Below the pieces are notes generated by a model. That model made no database searches and was not told where the DNA came from. It was given only the letters and a program-made list of their open reading frames with translations. Shown here piece after piece: positions 49,508 through 59,162 of a stretch of DNA of 61,635 nucleotides. Source of the DNA: Oscillospiraceae bacterium (GTDB lineage: Bacteria > Bacillota > Clostridia > Oscillospirales > Ruminococcaceae); NCBI GenBank assembly GCA_009778065.1, contig WRKM01000021.1, positions 1 through 61,635 of the forward strand, read 5' to 3'. The position numbers and the translations under genes are program-made. Within the stretch, counting starts at the first letter, position 1; each line of letters opens with the position of its first letter.

Positions 49508-50623
49508 ATGAGCAAGAAAAATAACGGTCCTGTTATTAAAAAAGGGCTTGACGGTTGGTTTGCGACTTACTCGGACATGGTTACTCTTCTGTTTTGCTTT
49601 TTCGTTATGCTTTATGCGGCTTCCAACCAAGAGGAGGCGAGATTTCAATATATTCTTCAGGCATTCAGCACCTCGGGAAGATATGTTAACACAGTGGTCG
49701 GAAGAGAAATGGATCCGCCCTTACCGCCTTCGGGTCATGTAGGAAACTCGGGAATACCGCCGCAACAGGCGGGAGATATGGATGGAAATCCGCCCGGTCA
49801 GACTAACGAACAGCATGTTTTTGATTCGCTTTATTTAGACCTTGTCGACACTTTTGAAGAGGAAGGCATTGAGGGCGCGCAGGTATTCATGCGGCAGGGG
49901 CAAATCAGGATTTTACTTGATAACGATATAATGTTCGACGGTAACAGCTCCGATTTAAAGCCCGAAGGCGTGCGTGTGTTAAATCTTATTACCCCTTCTA
50001 TAAAAAGCGCGCAGGATTATATCGCATCGGTAGAGGTTCAGGGGCATACCGCGAACACGGGGATGCCGAATGTCGGCGTAGATGACTGGGAGCTTTCATC
50101 GTTGCGGGCGGTGTCAATTGTGCAGCATCTGCACTATGTTAATCAAATGGTGGCGGGAGAAAAATTCAGAGCCGAGGGCTACGCACAGTATCACCCGATA
50201 GGCGATAATTCCACGCCGGAAGGACGCGCAAGCAATCGCCGCGCCGAGATAATTATTAATCGCATCGAACTTTCCGAAGAGGAAAACCGCTTAGTAGACG
50301 ACATAATGAAGCACGATTACAACAACCCGATATTCGATGTTGACTACAGCGGAGGTATTATTCAACAGCCCGGCATACCGGTCGAGAGCCGCGTAGCTTC
50401 AATATTGAGCGATTTGGCTGAAAGATACGGACTTGAAGACTTAAGTACAGAGCAGCCGCACCCGCCGACAGAGGGAACAACCGCAGGACAACGACCGGGA
50501 GGCTTTATAAACGTAGTAGACGCAGACTTTGAAGATTCGGAGGAAACCGATAATCCCGCAGGCGGCGTAAACGGTAACGGTGTAAACGGTTACGAAGACA
50601 ATGGCGAGGATATTCAAGAGTAG
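49508..50623 (+). CDS. motB: Flagellar motor stator protein MotB
   Basis: A 371-residue stator subunit. WFATYSDMVTLLFCFFVMLY is the single membrane helix with D23 as the ion-binding aspartate. An OmpA-like peptidoglycan-binding domain follows (VEVQGHTANTG, then NRRAEIIINR). The Gly/Asn/Glu-rich 80-residue tail is unusual. It couples ion flow to torque with MotA. No plug insertion is obvious. Confidence 0.93.
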   Translation: MSKKNNGPVIKKGLDGWFATYSDMVTLLFCFFVMLYAASNQEEARFQYILQAFSTSGRYVNTVVGREMDPPLPPSGHVGNSGIPPQQAGDMDGNPPGQTNEQHVFDSLYLDLVDTFEEEGIEGAQVFMRQGQIRILLDNDIMFDGNSSDLKPEGVRVLNLITPSIKSAQDYIASVEVQGHTANTGMPNVGVDDWELSSLRAVSIVQHLHYVNQMVAGEKFRAEGYAQYHPIGDNSTPEGRASNRRAEIIINRIELSEEENRLVDDIMKHDYNNPIFDVDYSGGIIQQPGIPVESRVASILSDLAERYGLEDLSTEQPHPPTEGTTAGQRPGGFINVVDADFEDSEETDNPAGGVNGNGVNGYEDNGEDIQE

Positions 50624-50687
50624 TAAAACTTTTTAAGTCGATTTTAACTAACGATTATTTAACTTTTATTATAAGGGGTGGTTTAGT

Positions 50688-51686
50688 TTGGCGGATGTTT
50701 TAACGCAGGAGCAAATAGACGCTATGCTAAACAACGCTAAAGGCGGGGAGCCTATAGTCGTTGAGGTAGAAAAAGTCGCAGACATAAGGGAATACGACTT
50801 CCGCTCACCTAAGAAGTTTACGAAAGAACGCATAAAAACCCTTGAGGGCATTTTCGATAACTATTCAAGACTGCTCTCGTCGTACCTTACGGGACTTTTA
50901 CGGCTCTATTGCAAAGTTAGCCTTGTTTCAACAGAGGAGCAGAAATATTTTGAGTTTAATAACGCTCTGCCCGATTACGTCATGATGGGAATGGCGGAAC
51001 TCAAAGTTCAGGACGATGAGGTAGAGGACTTAAACTTAATAGTACAGCTTTCAAACACTCTGACCTATATAATGATAGACCGCTTGCTCGGAGGTAAGGG
51101 CGAGCATATGGATACAGGTGAACGGGAGTTTACCGAGATAGAAGTCAGCGTCATGGAGAATATCATACGAAACTTTATGGGGCTGATGAAGGAGCCTTGG
51201 GCGAGTTATGTCGAGATTGAACCTACTTTAGACGCAATCGAAACAAATTCGAGGGTTGTTTCGACTATGGGGCATGACGACACTATGATTATCTGTATGC
51301 TCGAAATAATGATAATCGAAACCAAAGCGCTCATAACAATCTGTATGCCCGCGGTAGGTCTTGAAGGAATAATGCAGAAGTACACAACAAGGCAAACCCG
51401 TATGGGACGCAAAATTGACGCCAACAGAGAGAATGCCCGCAGAGAAAACATTTTTGACGGCGTGACTCATACCGCGCTTGATATAAGAGCGGTACTCGGA
51501 GAGGTTGATGTTGATATGCTTGATGTACTTCGATTACAAGCGGGAGATATTATACCGCTCGGAAAGAGTATAGACAGTAATATTATCCTTAATGTCGGAG
51601 GCAAAAAGTGGTTTGACGGCAAAATGGGTGTATTTAATAACAGGAAGGCTGTAAAAATAGAAAACATCTTCGGTATGGAGCTATAA
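50688..51686 (+). CDS. fliM: Flagellar motor switch protein FliM
   Basis: A 332-residue switch protein. LTQEQIDAMLNNAK is the N-terminal CheY-P-binding peptide, GVGMAEL-like middle (MMGMAELKVQDDEVEDL) and C-terminal SpoA domain (LRLQAGDIIPLGKSIDSNII) complete it. The start is TTG after AAGGGGTGG. It follows motB directly, with no fliL. Confidence 0.95.
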   Translation: MADVLTQEQIDAMLNNAKGGEPIVVEVEKVADIREYDFRSPKKFTKERIKTLEGIFDNYSRLLSSYLTGLLRLYCKVSLVSTEEQKYFEFNNALPDYVMMGMAELKVQDDEVEDLNLIVQLSNTLTYIMIDRLLGGKGEHMDTGEREFTEIEVSVMENIIRNFMGLMKEPWASYVEIEPTLDAIETNSRVVSTMGHDDTMIICMLEIMIIETKALITICMPAVGLEGIMQKYTTRQTRMGRKIDANRENARRENIFDGVTHTALDIRAVLGEVDVDMLDVLRLQAGDIIPLGKSIDSNIILNVGGKKWFDGKMGVFNNRKAVKIENIFGMEL

Positions 51687-51738
51687 CCCGGAGCTTTAAA
51701 AAAGGAAATCAAACCGGAGGGAAAGGATAATCGCATAT

Positions 51739-52923
51739 ATGGCTACAGTGGAATTTACTGATTTGCAAAAAGACGCGATAGCGGAAGTCATGAATATCAG
51801 CATGGGAAATGCCGCGACCGCCGCATCGGAGCTTTTGAATGCAAAAGTTTGGATTACCACCCCCCGTGTCTCGATTCAAAAAGCCGCGGAACTCCGAAAG
51901 GATTCTCTTGAACCGGCTATATGCGTGAAAATCGTTTATATTAAAGGTATATCCGGAACCAACATGATGCTCCTCAGACAGGATGACGTTCAGTTGATAT
52001 TAAATCAGCTTATGGGTCAGCCGCTCGAGGTTTCTCCGGACTTTGAGTTTGATGAACTCAATATAAGCGCGGTCAGCGAGGTAATGAACCAGATGATGGG
52101 TTCATCCGCGACGGCGTTATCAAACTTTTTGGGAATGCACGTAGATATATCGGTTCCTACGCCTTATTTAATGAACGAAATCAGGCTCTCTGAAATTCAT
52201 GATTACGAAACGGACGAGGAAGTAATAGCAATAACCTTTGATATAACTATAGAGGGCGTAATAAAATCCGAGTTCGTGTCGGTTATGAGTGCAGACCTTG
52301 CCAAGGTAATTTGCGACAAAATGCTTGAACAATCGGAACCCGAACCCGAACCGGCACCGGCACCTGTGCCTGCGGCGGCAACACCGCAACCCGCCGCGCC
52401 TCAAAGTCATGCTTCTCAGAGTCCCCCCCCTGTACAGGGTATACCGCCGCAAGGAGGATTTCCCATGCAGCAACAGCCATATCCGCAACAGATGATGCCG
52501 CCTCAAGGAATGCCTTATGGTGCATCGCCCCCCGGTATGGGCTACGGAGCTTATCCACCGCCGGCTTACGGATACGGAGCGTATCCGCAACCGATAAACA
52601 TACAAAACGCACAGCTTCATCAGTTTGAGGCTCCTCAATTCAACATTCCCGGCGACCAGGGCGATAATCTTCAGCTTCTTATGGGTGTACCTCTTCAAAT
52701 CTCGGTAGAAATAGGGACTGCCAAGCGTAAGGTAAAGGAAATACTTGAGTTTTCGCAGGGAACAATAATTGAGCTTGAAAGACAGGCGGGAGCGCCCGTT
52801 GATGTGGTGGTCAACGGAAACCTCATTGCGAGGGGCGACGTAGTGGTAATAGACGATAACTTCGCAGTCAGAATCACCGAGATTTTAAAATCAAAATTTA
52901 TGGATTCTTTAGGTAAGGAGTAA
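51739..52923 (+). CDS. fliY: FliY: CheY-P phosphatase/switch fusion
   Basis: A 394-residue protein. Residues about 1-190 hold two CheC-type phosphatase motifs (AIAEVMNISMGNAATAAS and VSEVMNQMMGSSATAL, both with the conserved E and N). A Pro/Gln/Met-rich linker runs from about 195 to 300, and a C-terminal SpoA/FliN domain follows (LLMGVPLQISVEIGTAKRKV, then GDVVVIDDNFAVRI). It dephosphorylates CheY-P at the switch, replacing CheZ, as in Bacillus. Confidence 0.95.
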   Translation: MATVEFTDLQKDAIAEVMNISMGNAATAASELLNAKVWITTPRVSIQKAAELRKDSLEPAICVKIVYIKGISGTNMMLLRQDDVQLILNQLMGQPLEVSPDFEFDELNISAVSEVMNQMMGSSATALSNFLGMHVDISVPTPYLMNEIRLSEIHDYETDEEVIAITFDITIEGVIKSEFVSVMSADLAKVICDKMLEQSEPEPEPAPAPVPAAATPQPAAPQSHASQSPPPVQGIPPQGGFPMQQQPYPQQMMPPQGMPYGASPPGMGYGAYPPPAYGYGAYPQPINIQNAQLHQFEAPQFNIPGDQGDNLQLLMGVPLQISVEIGTAKRKVKEILEFSQGTIIELERQAGAPVDVVVNGNLIARGDVVVIDDNFAVRITEILKSKFMDSLGKE

Positions 52924-52930
52924 CTCACAC

Positions 52931-53293
52931 ATGGACAAGAAAATTCTACTCGTAGACGACGCAGCTTTTATGAGAATGCTCATAAAAGACACACTGACCA
53001 AAAACGGCTATACAAGTATTCTTGAAGCCGCTGACGGGGAAATCGCCTGTCAGGTATACGCCGCAGAAAAACCCGACCTCGTGGTAATGGATATAACCAT
53101 GCCAAACAAGACCGGAATTGAGGCACTTGCGGAAATTAAATCGAGCGACCCCGCCGCTAAGGTTATCATGTGTTCGGCGATGGGACAGGAAGCAATGGTC
53201 GTAGAGGCTATAAAGCTCGGCGCGCTTGACTTTATTGTTAAGCCCTTTAAGCCCGACAGAATCCTGCAAACTGTTTCTAAGATTCTCGGGTAA
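52931..53293 (+). CDS. cheY: Chemotaxis response regulator CheY
   Basis: A 120-residue single receiver domain with acidic pocket D9-D10, phosphoacceptor D54, S82 and K104, all as expected. It shuttles between CheA and FliM/FliY. It starts 7 bases after fliY. No cheA, cheW or receptor genes are in the window. Confidence 0.96.
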   Translation: MDKKILLVDDAAFMRMLIKDTLTKNGYTSILEAADGEIACQVYAAEKPDLVVMDITMPNKTGIEALAEIKSSDPAAKVIMCSAMGQEAMVVEAIKLGALDFIVKPFKPDRILQTVSKILG

Positions 53294-53377
53294 TTTATAT
53301 TTCGCGGTTGTTTACTTCTACATACAGATTGTCGTTTAAAGGCGTTTGTATATGTAAACAGGAATCGGGATAAATTT

Positions 53378-53860
53378 ATGCAACCTTGGGTTCAAATGAT
53401 TCTTTCTTTAACGGGCATAATAGGATTAATTCTGCTTATGTTCTGGATGTTAAGGAAGGTTAACAAAATTTCGGCGACGGCAAGCGGCAGTAATTTGAAA
53501 ATTATCGACAGGGCAAACGCCGGCAGAGAAGCTTCGTTGCTTGTTGTCAGCGTGGGTGGTAGGCTCATGCTGGTGGGCGTAAGCGCGGGGAGAATAGAAA
53601 AGCTCTGCGATTTGGACATAAGCGAGGAGGAGTATTTCGGCTCGGCGTCCGCTTCCGGAAGCAAGGACAAACCGAACCCTATTTTTGCGGAAGTGTTAAG
53701 CAATTTTTTATTATTTAAGAAAAAAGGCGCTTTAAAAGGGCGCGAGACGGAAGAAGAACAAACGGACGAGAAATCCATTCAGGCAACAGCTCGTCCGCAA
53801 GCCGAAGGAGAGGAAAACACCGTTGAATCGGATAATCAAACAGGTTCTAAAAGAGAATAA
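53378..53860 (+). CDS. fliO: Flagellar biosynthesis protein FliO
   Basis: A 160-residue protein with one membrane helix (about 7-27), a conserved FliO beta region (NLKIIDRANAGREASLLVVS) and a charged, disordered tail. It aids FliP ring assembly. Its end overlaps the fliP start by 38 bases. Confidence 0.88.
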   Translation: MQPWVQMILSLTGIIGLILLMFWMLRKVNKISATASGSNLKIIDRANAGREASLLVVSVGGRLMLVGVSAGRIEKLCDLDISEEEYFGSASASGSKDKPNPIFAEVLSNFLLFKKKGALKGRETEEEQTDEKSIQATARPQAEGEENTVESDNQTGSKRE

Positions 53861-54812
53861 GTCTGTCCGAGAAGAAAAGCTTAAAGCGGTCAGAAAAAAA
53901 CTCTTTATCCGTTTTTTCGCTTCTCTTGCCTTGACGGCGGCGTTGTTTTCCGTCGTTTTTGTGTTAAGTCCCATTGTTGGCGGCGCGGTTGACACACAAC
54001 CCTATATCCCGCCGGATGTTACGATTCCCACCTCGCCTGAGGCTGTAGAATTTGCGAATCCGGACACGGAGCTTGCCCCGAACGAGAGTAGCGTACTCTA
54101 CGACTTGATAGGCATAGACGCTTCACAGCCGCTTGAGATACTATTATTAATAACAATCATTTCTGTTGCGCCATCGATTTTACTGATGATGACCTCGTTC
54201 ACGCGGATTATCATCGTGATGTCATTTCTGCGTAACGCCATGCAAACACAGCAAACGCCGCCTAACATGGTATTGACGAGTTTGGCGTTGTTTCTCACAA
54301 TGTTTTTGATGTGGCCTGTGTTCGGGCAAATAAATGAAACCGCATACAAACCCTACGCCGATGGCGAAATCACGACAATGGAGGCGTTGGAAAGGGCGGG
54401 CGACTCGCTGAAGACCTTTATGATGAAAAACACCTCGAAGACGAGTCTGGCGTTTTTTCTTGACTTAGCGGATGCGACGATATATGCCCCCGAAACATAC
54501 GGAACGGAAAACAGTGCAATCAGTGTGACAGACGGCGACCTCAGCCTTGAATCAATAGCAGAGCAGGTGGGTCTGCATATCGCTATCCCGGCTTTTATGG
54601 TGAGTGAACTTTCGCGGGCATTCCAGATGGCGTTTTTCCTTTTTGTACCTTTTCTGATTATAGATATAGTTGTAGCGAGTACGCTTATGTCGATGGGGAT
54701 GATGATGCTCCCGCCCGCTATGATTTCCATGCCTTTTAAAATAATGCTGTTTGTACTCGTAGACGGCTGGCAGCTGTTAATAGGAAGCATAATGTCATCG
54801 TTTAACCTCTGA
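53823..54812 (+). CDS. fliP: Flagellar export gate protein FliP
   Basis: A 329-residue protein. A basic N-terminal stretch and a first helix (about 30-52) precede the core FliP fold (FTRIIIVMSFLRNAMQTQQT, then VGLHIAIPAFMVSELSRAFQ). The long N-terminus is greater than in most FliP. The start is TTG at 53823, inside the fliO end, with AAGGAGAGG upstream. Confidence 0.93.
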   Translation: MNRIIKQVLKENKSVREEKLKAVRKKLFIRFFASLALTAALFSVVFVLSPIVGGAVDTQPYIPPDVTIPTSPEAVEFANPDTELAPNESSVLYDLIGIDASQPLEILLLITIISVAPSILLMMTSFTRIIIVMSFLRNAMQTQQTPPNMVLTSLALFLTMFLMWPVFGQINETAYKPYADGEITTMEALERAGDSLKTFMMKNTSKTSLAFFLDLADATIYAPETYGTENSAISVTDGDLSLESIAEQVGLHIAIPAFMVSELSRAFQMAFFLFVPFLIIDIVVASTLMSMGMMMLPPAMISMPFKIMLFVLVDGWQLLIGSIMSSFNL

Positions 54813-54842
54813 CGGGATTAATACTGAAAACGGAGTTTTATT

Positions 54843-55115
54843 ATGACCCAGGAAATAGTAATGGATATATTCACGACGGCGATTGGGCTTGCGCTGAGGT
54901 TGGCTGCACCGATGCTACTCCTCGCCATGCTGATTGGTTTGACAATTGCCATTTTACAGGCGGCGACGCAGGTGCATGAACAGACGCTGACCTTTGCACC
55001 GAAAGCCGTGGCGATAGCACTCGCGCTTTTGGCGGCGGGTCCCTGGATGACTAACGAAATTATAGACTTTATGAGGTATATTTTTGAGAAAATGTCAGAA
55101 ACAGGATTAAGGTAA
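54843..55115 (+). CDS. fliQ: Flagellar export gate protein FliQ
   Basis: A 90-residue two-helix membrane protein (AAPMLLLAMLIGLTIAILQA, then TLTFAPKAVAIALALLAAGP) of the FliQ family, part of the FliPQR export gate. Confidence 0.95.
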   Translation: MTQEIVMDIFTTAIGLALRLAAPMLLLAMLIGLTIAILQAATQVHEQTLTFAPKAVAIALALLAAGPWMTNEIIDFMRYIFEKMSETGLR

Positions 55116-55128
55116 AAGGCAGCCGACT

Positions 55129-55917
55129 ATGGAAGAATTATGGAATCTTGTCTTATATAACTTTGTAGGCTGTCTGCTTGTCTTCGCACGTATTTCGGGG
55201 ATTTTCGTATTTAACCCCATCCTCGGACGACAGAATGTCCCCATGCGAATACGGGTGGCTATGGCGATTGCTTTTGCGGTATGTACGCTTGCGGGTATGG
55301 GCAGTACCACCGGATTTATCCCTCAAGGCGTTCCGTCCTTTGTGTTTATCTTGCTTTCTGAGGCGTTTATAGGTCTTGTTTTCGGATTTTTCGTCAATAT
55401 GATTATGACGATTTTACTCTATGCGGGACATTCGACAGACGCTCAAATAGGACTGATGATGGCAAACATCATGGACCCCGCCACAGGCATACAAATGCCC
55501 GTGTTCGCAACGGTTTACACCTACATGTTTGTACTGTATTTTTTCCTTACCGACAGTCACCTCTCATATATCAGGCTTTTCACATCGTCATACGGCATAA
55601 TCCCCATAGGGTTTCAATTCACGATAAACACCTTAGCTATGGTTCAAAATATAGTCTTATTTTTCGGAACGATTATGACGCTCGCCATGAAACTCGCGCT
55701 TCCGGTAATTTCCGCAGGGTTGATTGTAGAAATATGCGTGGGCGTTATGATGAAGGCTGTTCCGTCAATACAGGTTTTTGTTGTTAATATACAGCTTAAA
55801 ATACTTTTAGGATTCTTAGTAATTTTCTCATTAGCGAGACCCATTTCAGACTTTATAGACGGGCTTTTCGATATAATGTGGGTGAATCTCGACTCGCTTC
55901 TTAACAGGTTTGTATAA
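55129..55917 (+). CDS. fliR: Flagellar export gate protein FliR
   Basis: A 262-residue protein with about six helices; FARISGIFVFNPILGRQNVP and LLSEAFIGLVFGFFVNMIMT are conserved FliR segments. It completes the export gate and binds FlhB. It starts 13 bases after fliQ. Confidence 0.95.
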   Translation: MEELWNLVLYNFVGCLLVFARISGIFVFNPILGRQNVPMRIRVAMAIAFAVCTLAGMGSTTGFIPQGVPSFVFILLSEAFIGLVFGFFVNMIMTILLYAGHSTDAQIGLMMANIMDPATGIQMPVFATVYTYMFVLYFFLTDSHLSYIRLFTSSYGIIPIGFQFTINTLAMVQNIVLFFGTIMTLAMKLALPVISAGLIVEICVGVMMKAVPSIQVFVVNIQLKILLGFLVIFSLARPISDFIDGLFDIMWVNLDSLLNRFV

Positions 55918-55934
55918 AAGGATGTGAGAGATAG

Positions 55935-57020
55935 ATGGCGACAGGCGCAGGGCAGGAAAAAACCGAAAAAGCCACCCCGAAAAAGCGTAGGGATGCGCGT
56001 GAAAAAGAGGGTAATATCCTGCAAAGTAAAGAAGTAAACACGGCGTTTTCGTTACTCGGTATCTTTTTGGCATTATCGGTACTCGCGAGCTTCATGTATT
56101 TACAGCTCCAAGAGGCGATTAAGTTTTTTCTCGGGAATATAGGTACGCACGAACCTGTGACCGTTACGGTCATCACTGTGACGGCGACTCAGGTTTTGAG
56201 GTTTATTGTAAGTATCGTAGGACCTATTCTGCTCGTGGCACTTTTAGTCGGAGTCCTACCTACGATTTATCAGTCAAAAGGGCTTTTTACAATGAAGCCG
56301 CTCAGACCGAAGTTCTCTAAGCTAAACCCTATAACAGGCGCGAAAAGGCTTTTTTCCATTCAATCGTTTGTAAATGTCATCAAGGGATTAGTCACCATAG
56401 CCATTATCTGCGGTATTGTTTATAACAAAATTACGGGATTGTTACCCGAAATCAGACAGATGCCGCAAAGAGAGCTTCAGCAGGGCGTTCTGTTTATAGC
56501 AAAAAACGTGTTTTCCACTATAATATTGATTATTATTGTTTTTGCGTTTATCGCCGCAGGTGACTACGTGTTTCAATGGTGGCAGTATGAAAAAAAGCTG
56601 AAGATGTCTAAACAGGAAGTTAAAGACGAATACAAACAAATCGAGGGCGACCCTTTAATAAAGAGCAAAATCAAACAAAAACAGCGCGAAATAGCCCAAA
56701 GCCGCATGATGCAGGAGGTTCCCGATTCGGATGTGGTAGTAAGAAACCCGACACATTTCGCAGTCGCACTCCGTTATGACCCGGGAATAATGTTTTCAGC
56801 ACCTAAGGTCGTCGCAAAGGGGCAGGATGAAATAGCCCTCAAAATTATTAAAATAGCCGAAGAGAATAACGTACCCATAACCGAGGACAGACCGCTTGCA
56901 CGCGCTTTGCACGATGGCGTAAAACTCGGCAGTGACATTCCCCACACACTATTCACGGCGGTCGCGGCGATATTCGCCGAGCTCGAATCTGTAAAAGGAA
57001 GAATTAATATAGATATATAG
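55935..57020 (+). CDS. flhB: Flagellar export switch protein FlhB
   Basis: A 361-residue protein with four membrane helices and a cytoplasmic domain. The self-cleavage motif NPTH is intact (VVRNPTHFAVALRY), and cleavage between N and P switches substrate specificity under FliK control. The N-terminal EKTEKATPKKRRDAREKE is standard. Confidence 0.97.
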   Translation: MATGAGQEKTEKATPKKRRDAREKEGNILQSKEVNTAFSLLGIFLALSVLASFMYLQLQEAIKFFLGNIGTHEPVTVTVITVTATQVLRFIVSIVGPILLVALLVGVLPTIYQSKGLFTMKPLRPKFSKLNPITGAKRLFSIQSFVNVIKGLVTIAIICGIVYNKITGLLPEIRQMPQRELQQGVLFIAKNVFSTIILIIIVFAFIAAGDYVFQWWQYEKKLKMSKQEVKDEYKQIEGDPLIKSKIKQKQREIAQSRMMQEVPDSDVVVRNPTHFAVALRYDPGIMFSAPKVVAKGQDEIALKIIKIAEENNVPITEDRPLARALHDGVKLGSDIPHTLFTAVAAIFAELESVKGRINIDI

Positions 57021-57056
57021 AATAACAATAAAACACATGAAAGGACGCAAGACGCA

Positions 57057-59150
57057 ATGTTAAGACGCATACTCGACAACGTATTCGCGGTATTTGTCAT
57101 AGTCATCGTGCTTGCGCTGATTATTCCGCTAAATAAAACTCTCATAGACTTTTTAATAGCCACAAATATCGCACTTTCTATAATAATACTACTCATTACA
57201 CTATATATAAAAGAGGCTCTTGAGTTTTCGATTTTCCCGTCGATTCTGCTTATTACCACGGTTTTCAGGCTCGCGCTTAACGTCTCGACCACGAGATTAA
57301 TCCTGAGCAGTACCGGCGCCGCGGAGGTAAGAGGCGCGGCAGGGAATATAGTGCAGGCAATCGGAAGCTTCGTAATGATGGATAACCCGGGCGTCGGTTT
57401 TATAATCTTTATTATCTTGGTTTTGGTTAACTTTTTAGTAATTACGAAGGGTTCGGAGCGTGTCTCTGAGGTTGCGGCGAGATTTACCCTTGACGCTATG
57501 CCGGGTAAACAAATGGCAATCGACGCCGACTTAGCGGCGGGTGCAATCGATGACGAACAGGCTAAAGAAAGACGCTCTAAAATCCAGCGCGAAGCAGACT
57601 TTTTCGGGGCTATGGACGGTGCCGTAAAGTTCGTAAAGGGCGACGCCATAATGTCAATTATCACCGCACTTATCAACCTTATCGGCGGCGCGATATTCGG
57701 AATGGTGGCAGGAATGAGCATTGGGGATGTTTTGTCCTCATATTCACTCGCTACCGTGGGCGACGGTCTTGCCGCGCAGATTCCCGCACTTTTAATCGCT
57801 TTTGCAACGGGTATGGTCGTTACGAGGACGGCGAGTACAGGTAGCTTTAATATTGAGCTTCGTACCCAGTTCGGGCAGAACCCCACCGTTATGTTCATAG
57901 CGGGTATGGTTATGTTAGCGTTTACGCTCATACCGGGGTTTCCCTCTCATGTGTTTATCGTTATCAGTGCGGCACTCTTCACGCTCGGCTTTGTCATTCG
58001 GCGCGGTAAGCGGCTCGAAGCGGCTCTCGTAGAACAAGAAGAACAGATGCAGCTACAGGCACAGCAGGAAGAAGCGGCGGCGGCGAGCGGCGGTGAAGAA
58101 TATTATCGTGATATTGATAATGTATTTAAACTCTTGTCGGTTGACCAAATTGAAATGGAGTTCGGTTACAGTCTTTTACACCTTGTTGATGAAAAGAGCG
58201 GCGGCAACTTTATACAACGCCTTATTATATTCAGAAAAGATTTCGCTATGACTATGGGTATGGTCATCCCGTCTGTGCGAATGAGGAACAACCCCGAAAT
58301 AAATCCTAACCAATATGTCATAAAAATAAAAGGCGAAGAGGTTGCACGCGGCGATATTTTAGCCGACCATTACCTTGCGCTTGATAACGGCGATGTAACT
58401 ACGCCTGTTGACGGTATAGATACCGTAGAACCTGCGTTCGGTATACCCGCAAAATGGATAAGCGAAGATAAAAAAGTTATGGCGGACGTTGCGGGATATA
58501 CGCTGATTGACCCTGTTTCGGTCATGATTACCCACCTTTCCGAAGTCATAAAACAATATTGTCACGAGATTTTGTCGCGCCAGGACGTAAAGACAATGGT
58601 AGACAATATAAAAGAGACAAACCCGAATATAGTCGAGGATTTAATCCCGAACATAATAAACGTAGGCTATTTACAAAGAGTCTTGGCTATGTTACTTAAA
58701 GAAGGCATACCTATCCGCGATATGGAAACCATACTCGAAACCCTCTTTGAAAACGCGTCCGCACTTAAAGACATGGATATTATCGTAGAGTATGTGAGAC
58801 AGGCACTAAAACGTACCGTTACAAGACGCTTTGCGGAAGCGGGCGCACTCCGTGTAATCACGCTTGACCCGAAAATCGAGGACACTATTATCGCAGGGGT
58901 AAAGAAAACCGACCGCGGAAGCGTTTATGTACCTGACCCCGATACGGCGCAGACGATTATCGCGAGAACCACGACCGAGGTTGAAAAAGTCAAGGATGTA
59001 CTCCCAAGCGTGATTGTTCTTACGTCTCCGATTGTTCGCGTATACTTTAAAAGACTGATAGACCAATATATTCCCGGACTTACCGTACTTTCGTATAATG
59101 AGATAGATAACACGACGCAGATACAAGCAGTGGGTAACATCTCTATTTAA
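57057..59150 (+). CDS. flhA: Flagellar export protein FlhA
   Basis: A 697-residue protein: eight membrane helices (about 1-310), the FHIPEP-region signature (GSERVSEVAARFTLDAMPGK, then QMAIDADLAAGAI) and a cytoplasmic domain that docks chaperones. A roughly 25-residue Gln/Ala-rich linker (QLQAQQEEAAAASG) joins the halves. Length and motifs are normal. fliA follows by 12 bases. Confidence 0.97.
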   Translation: MLRRILDNVFAVFVIVIVLALIIPLNKTLIDFLIATNIALSIIILLITLYIKEALEFSIFPSILLITTVFRLALNVSTTRLILSSTGAAEVRGAAGNIVQAIGSFVMMDNPGVGFIIFIILVLVNFLVITKGSERVSEVAARFTLDAMPGKQMAIDADLAAGAIDDEQAKERRSKIQREADFFGAMDGAVKFVKGDAIMSIITALINLIGGAIFGMVAGMSIGDVLSSYSLATVGDGLAAQIPALLIAFATGMVVTRTASTGSFNIELRTQFGQNPTVMFIAGMVMLAFTLIPGFPSHVFIVISAALFTLGFVIRRGKRLEAALVEQEEQMQLQAQQEEAAAASGGEEYYRDIDNVFKLLSVDQIEMEFGYSLLHLVDEKSGGNFIQRLIIFRKDFAMTMGMVIPSVRMRNNPEINPNQYVIKIKGEEVARGDILADHYLALDNGDVTTPVDGIDTVEPAFGIPAKWISEDKKVMADVAGYTLIDPVSVMITHLSEVIKQYCHEILSRQDVKTMVDNIKETNPNIVEDLIPNIINVGYLQRVLAMLLKEGIPIRDMETILETLFENASALKDMDIIVEYVRQALKRTVTRRFAEAGALRVITLDPKIEDTIIAGVKKTDRGSVYVPDPDTAQTIIARTTTEVEKVKDVLPSVIVLTSPIVRVYFKRLIDQYIPGLTVLSYNEIDNTTQIQAVGNISI

Positions 59151-59162
59151 AGGGGTGAAATA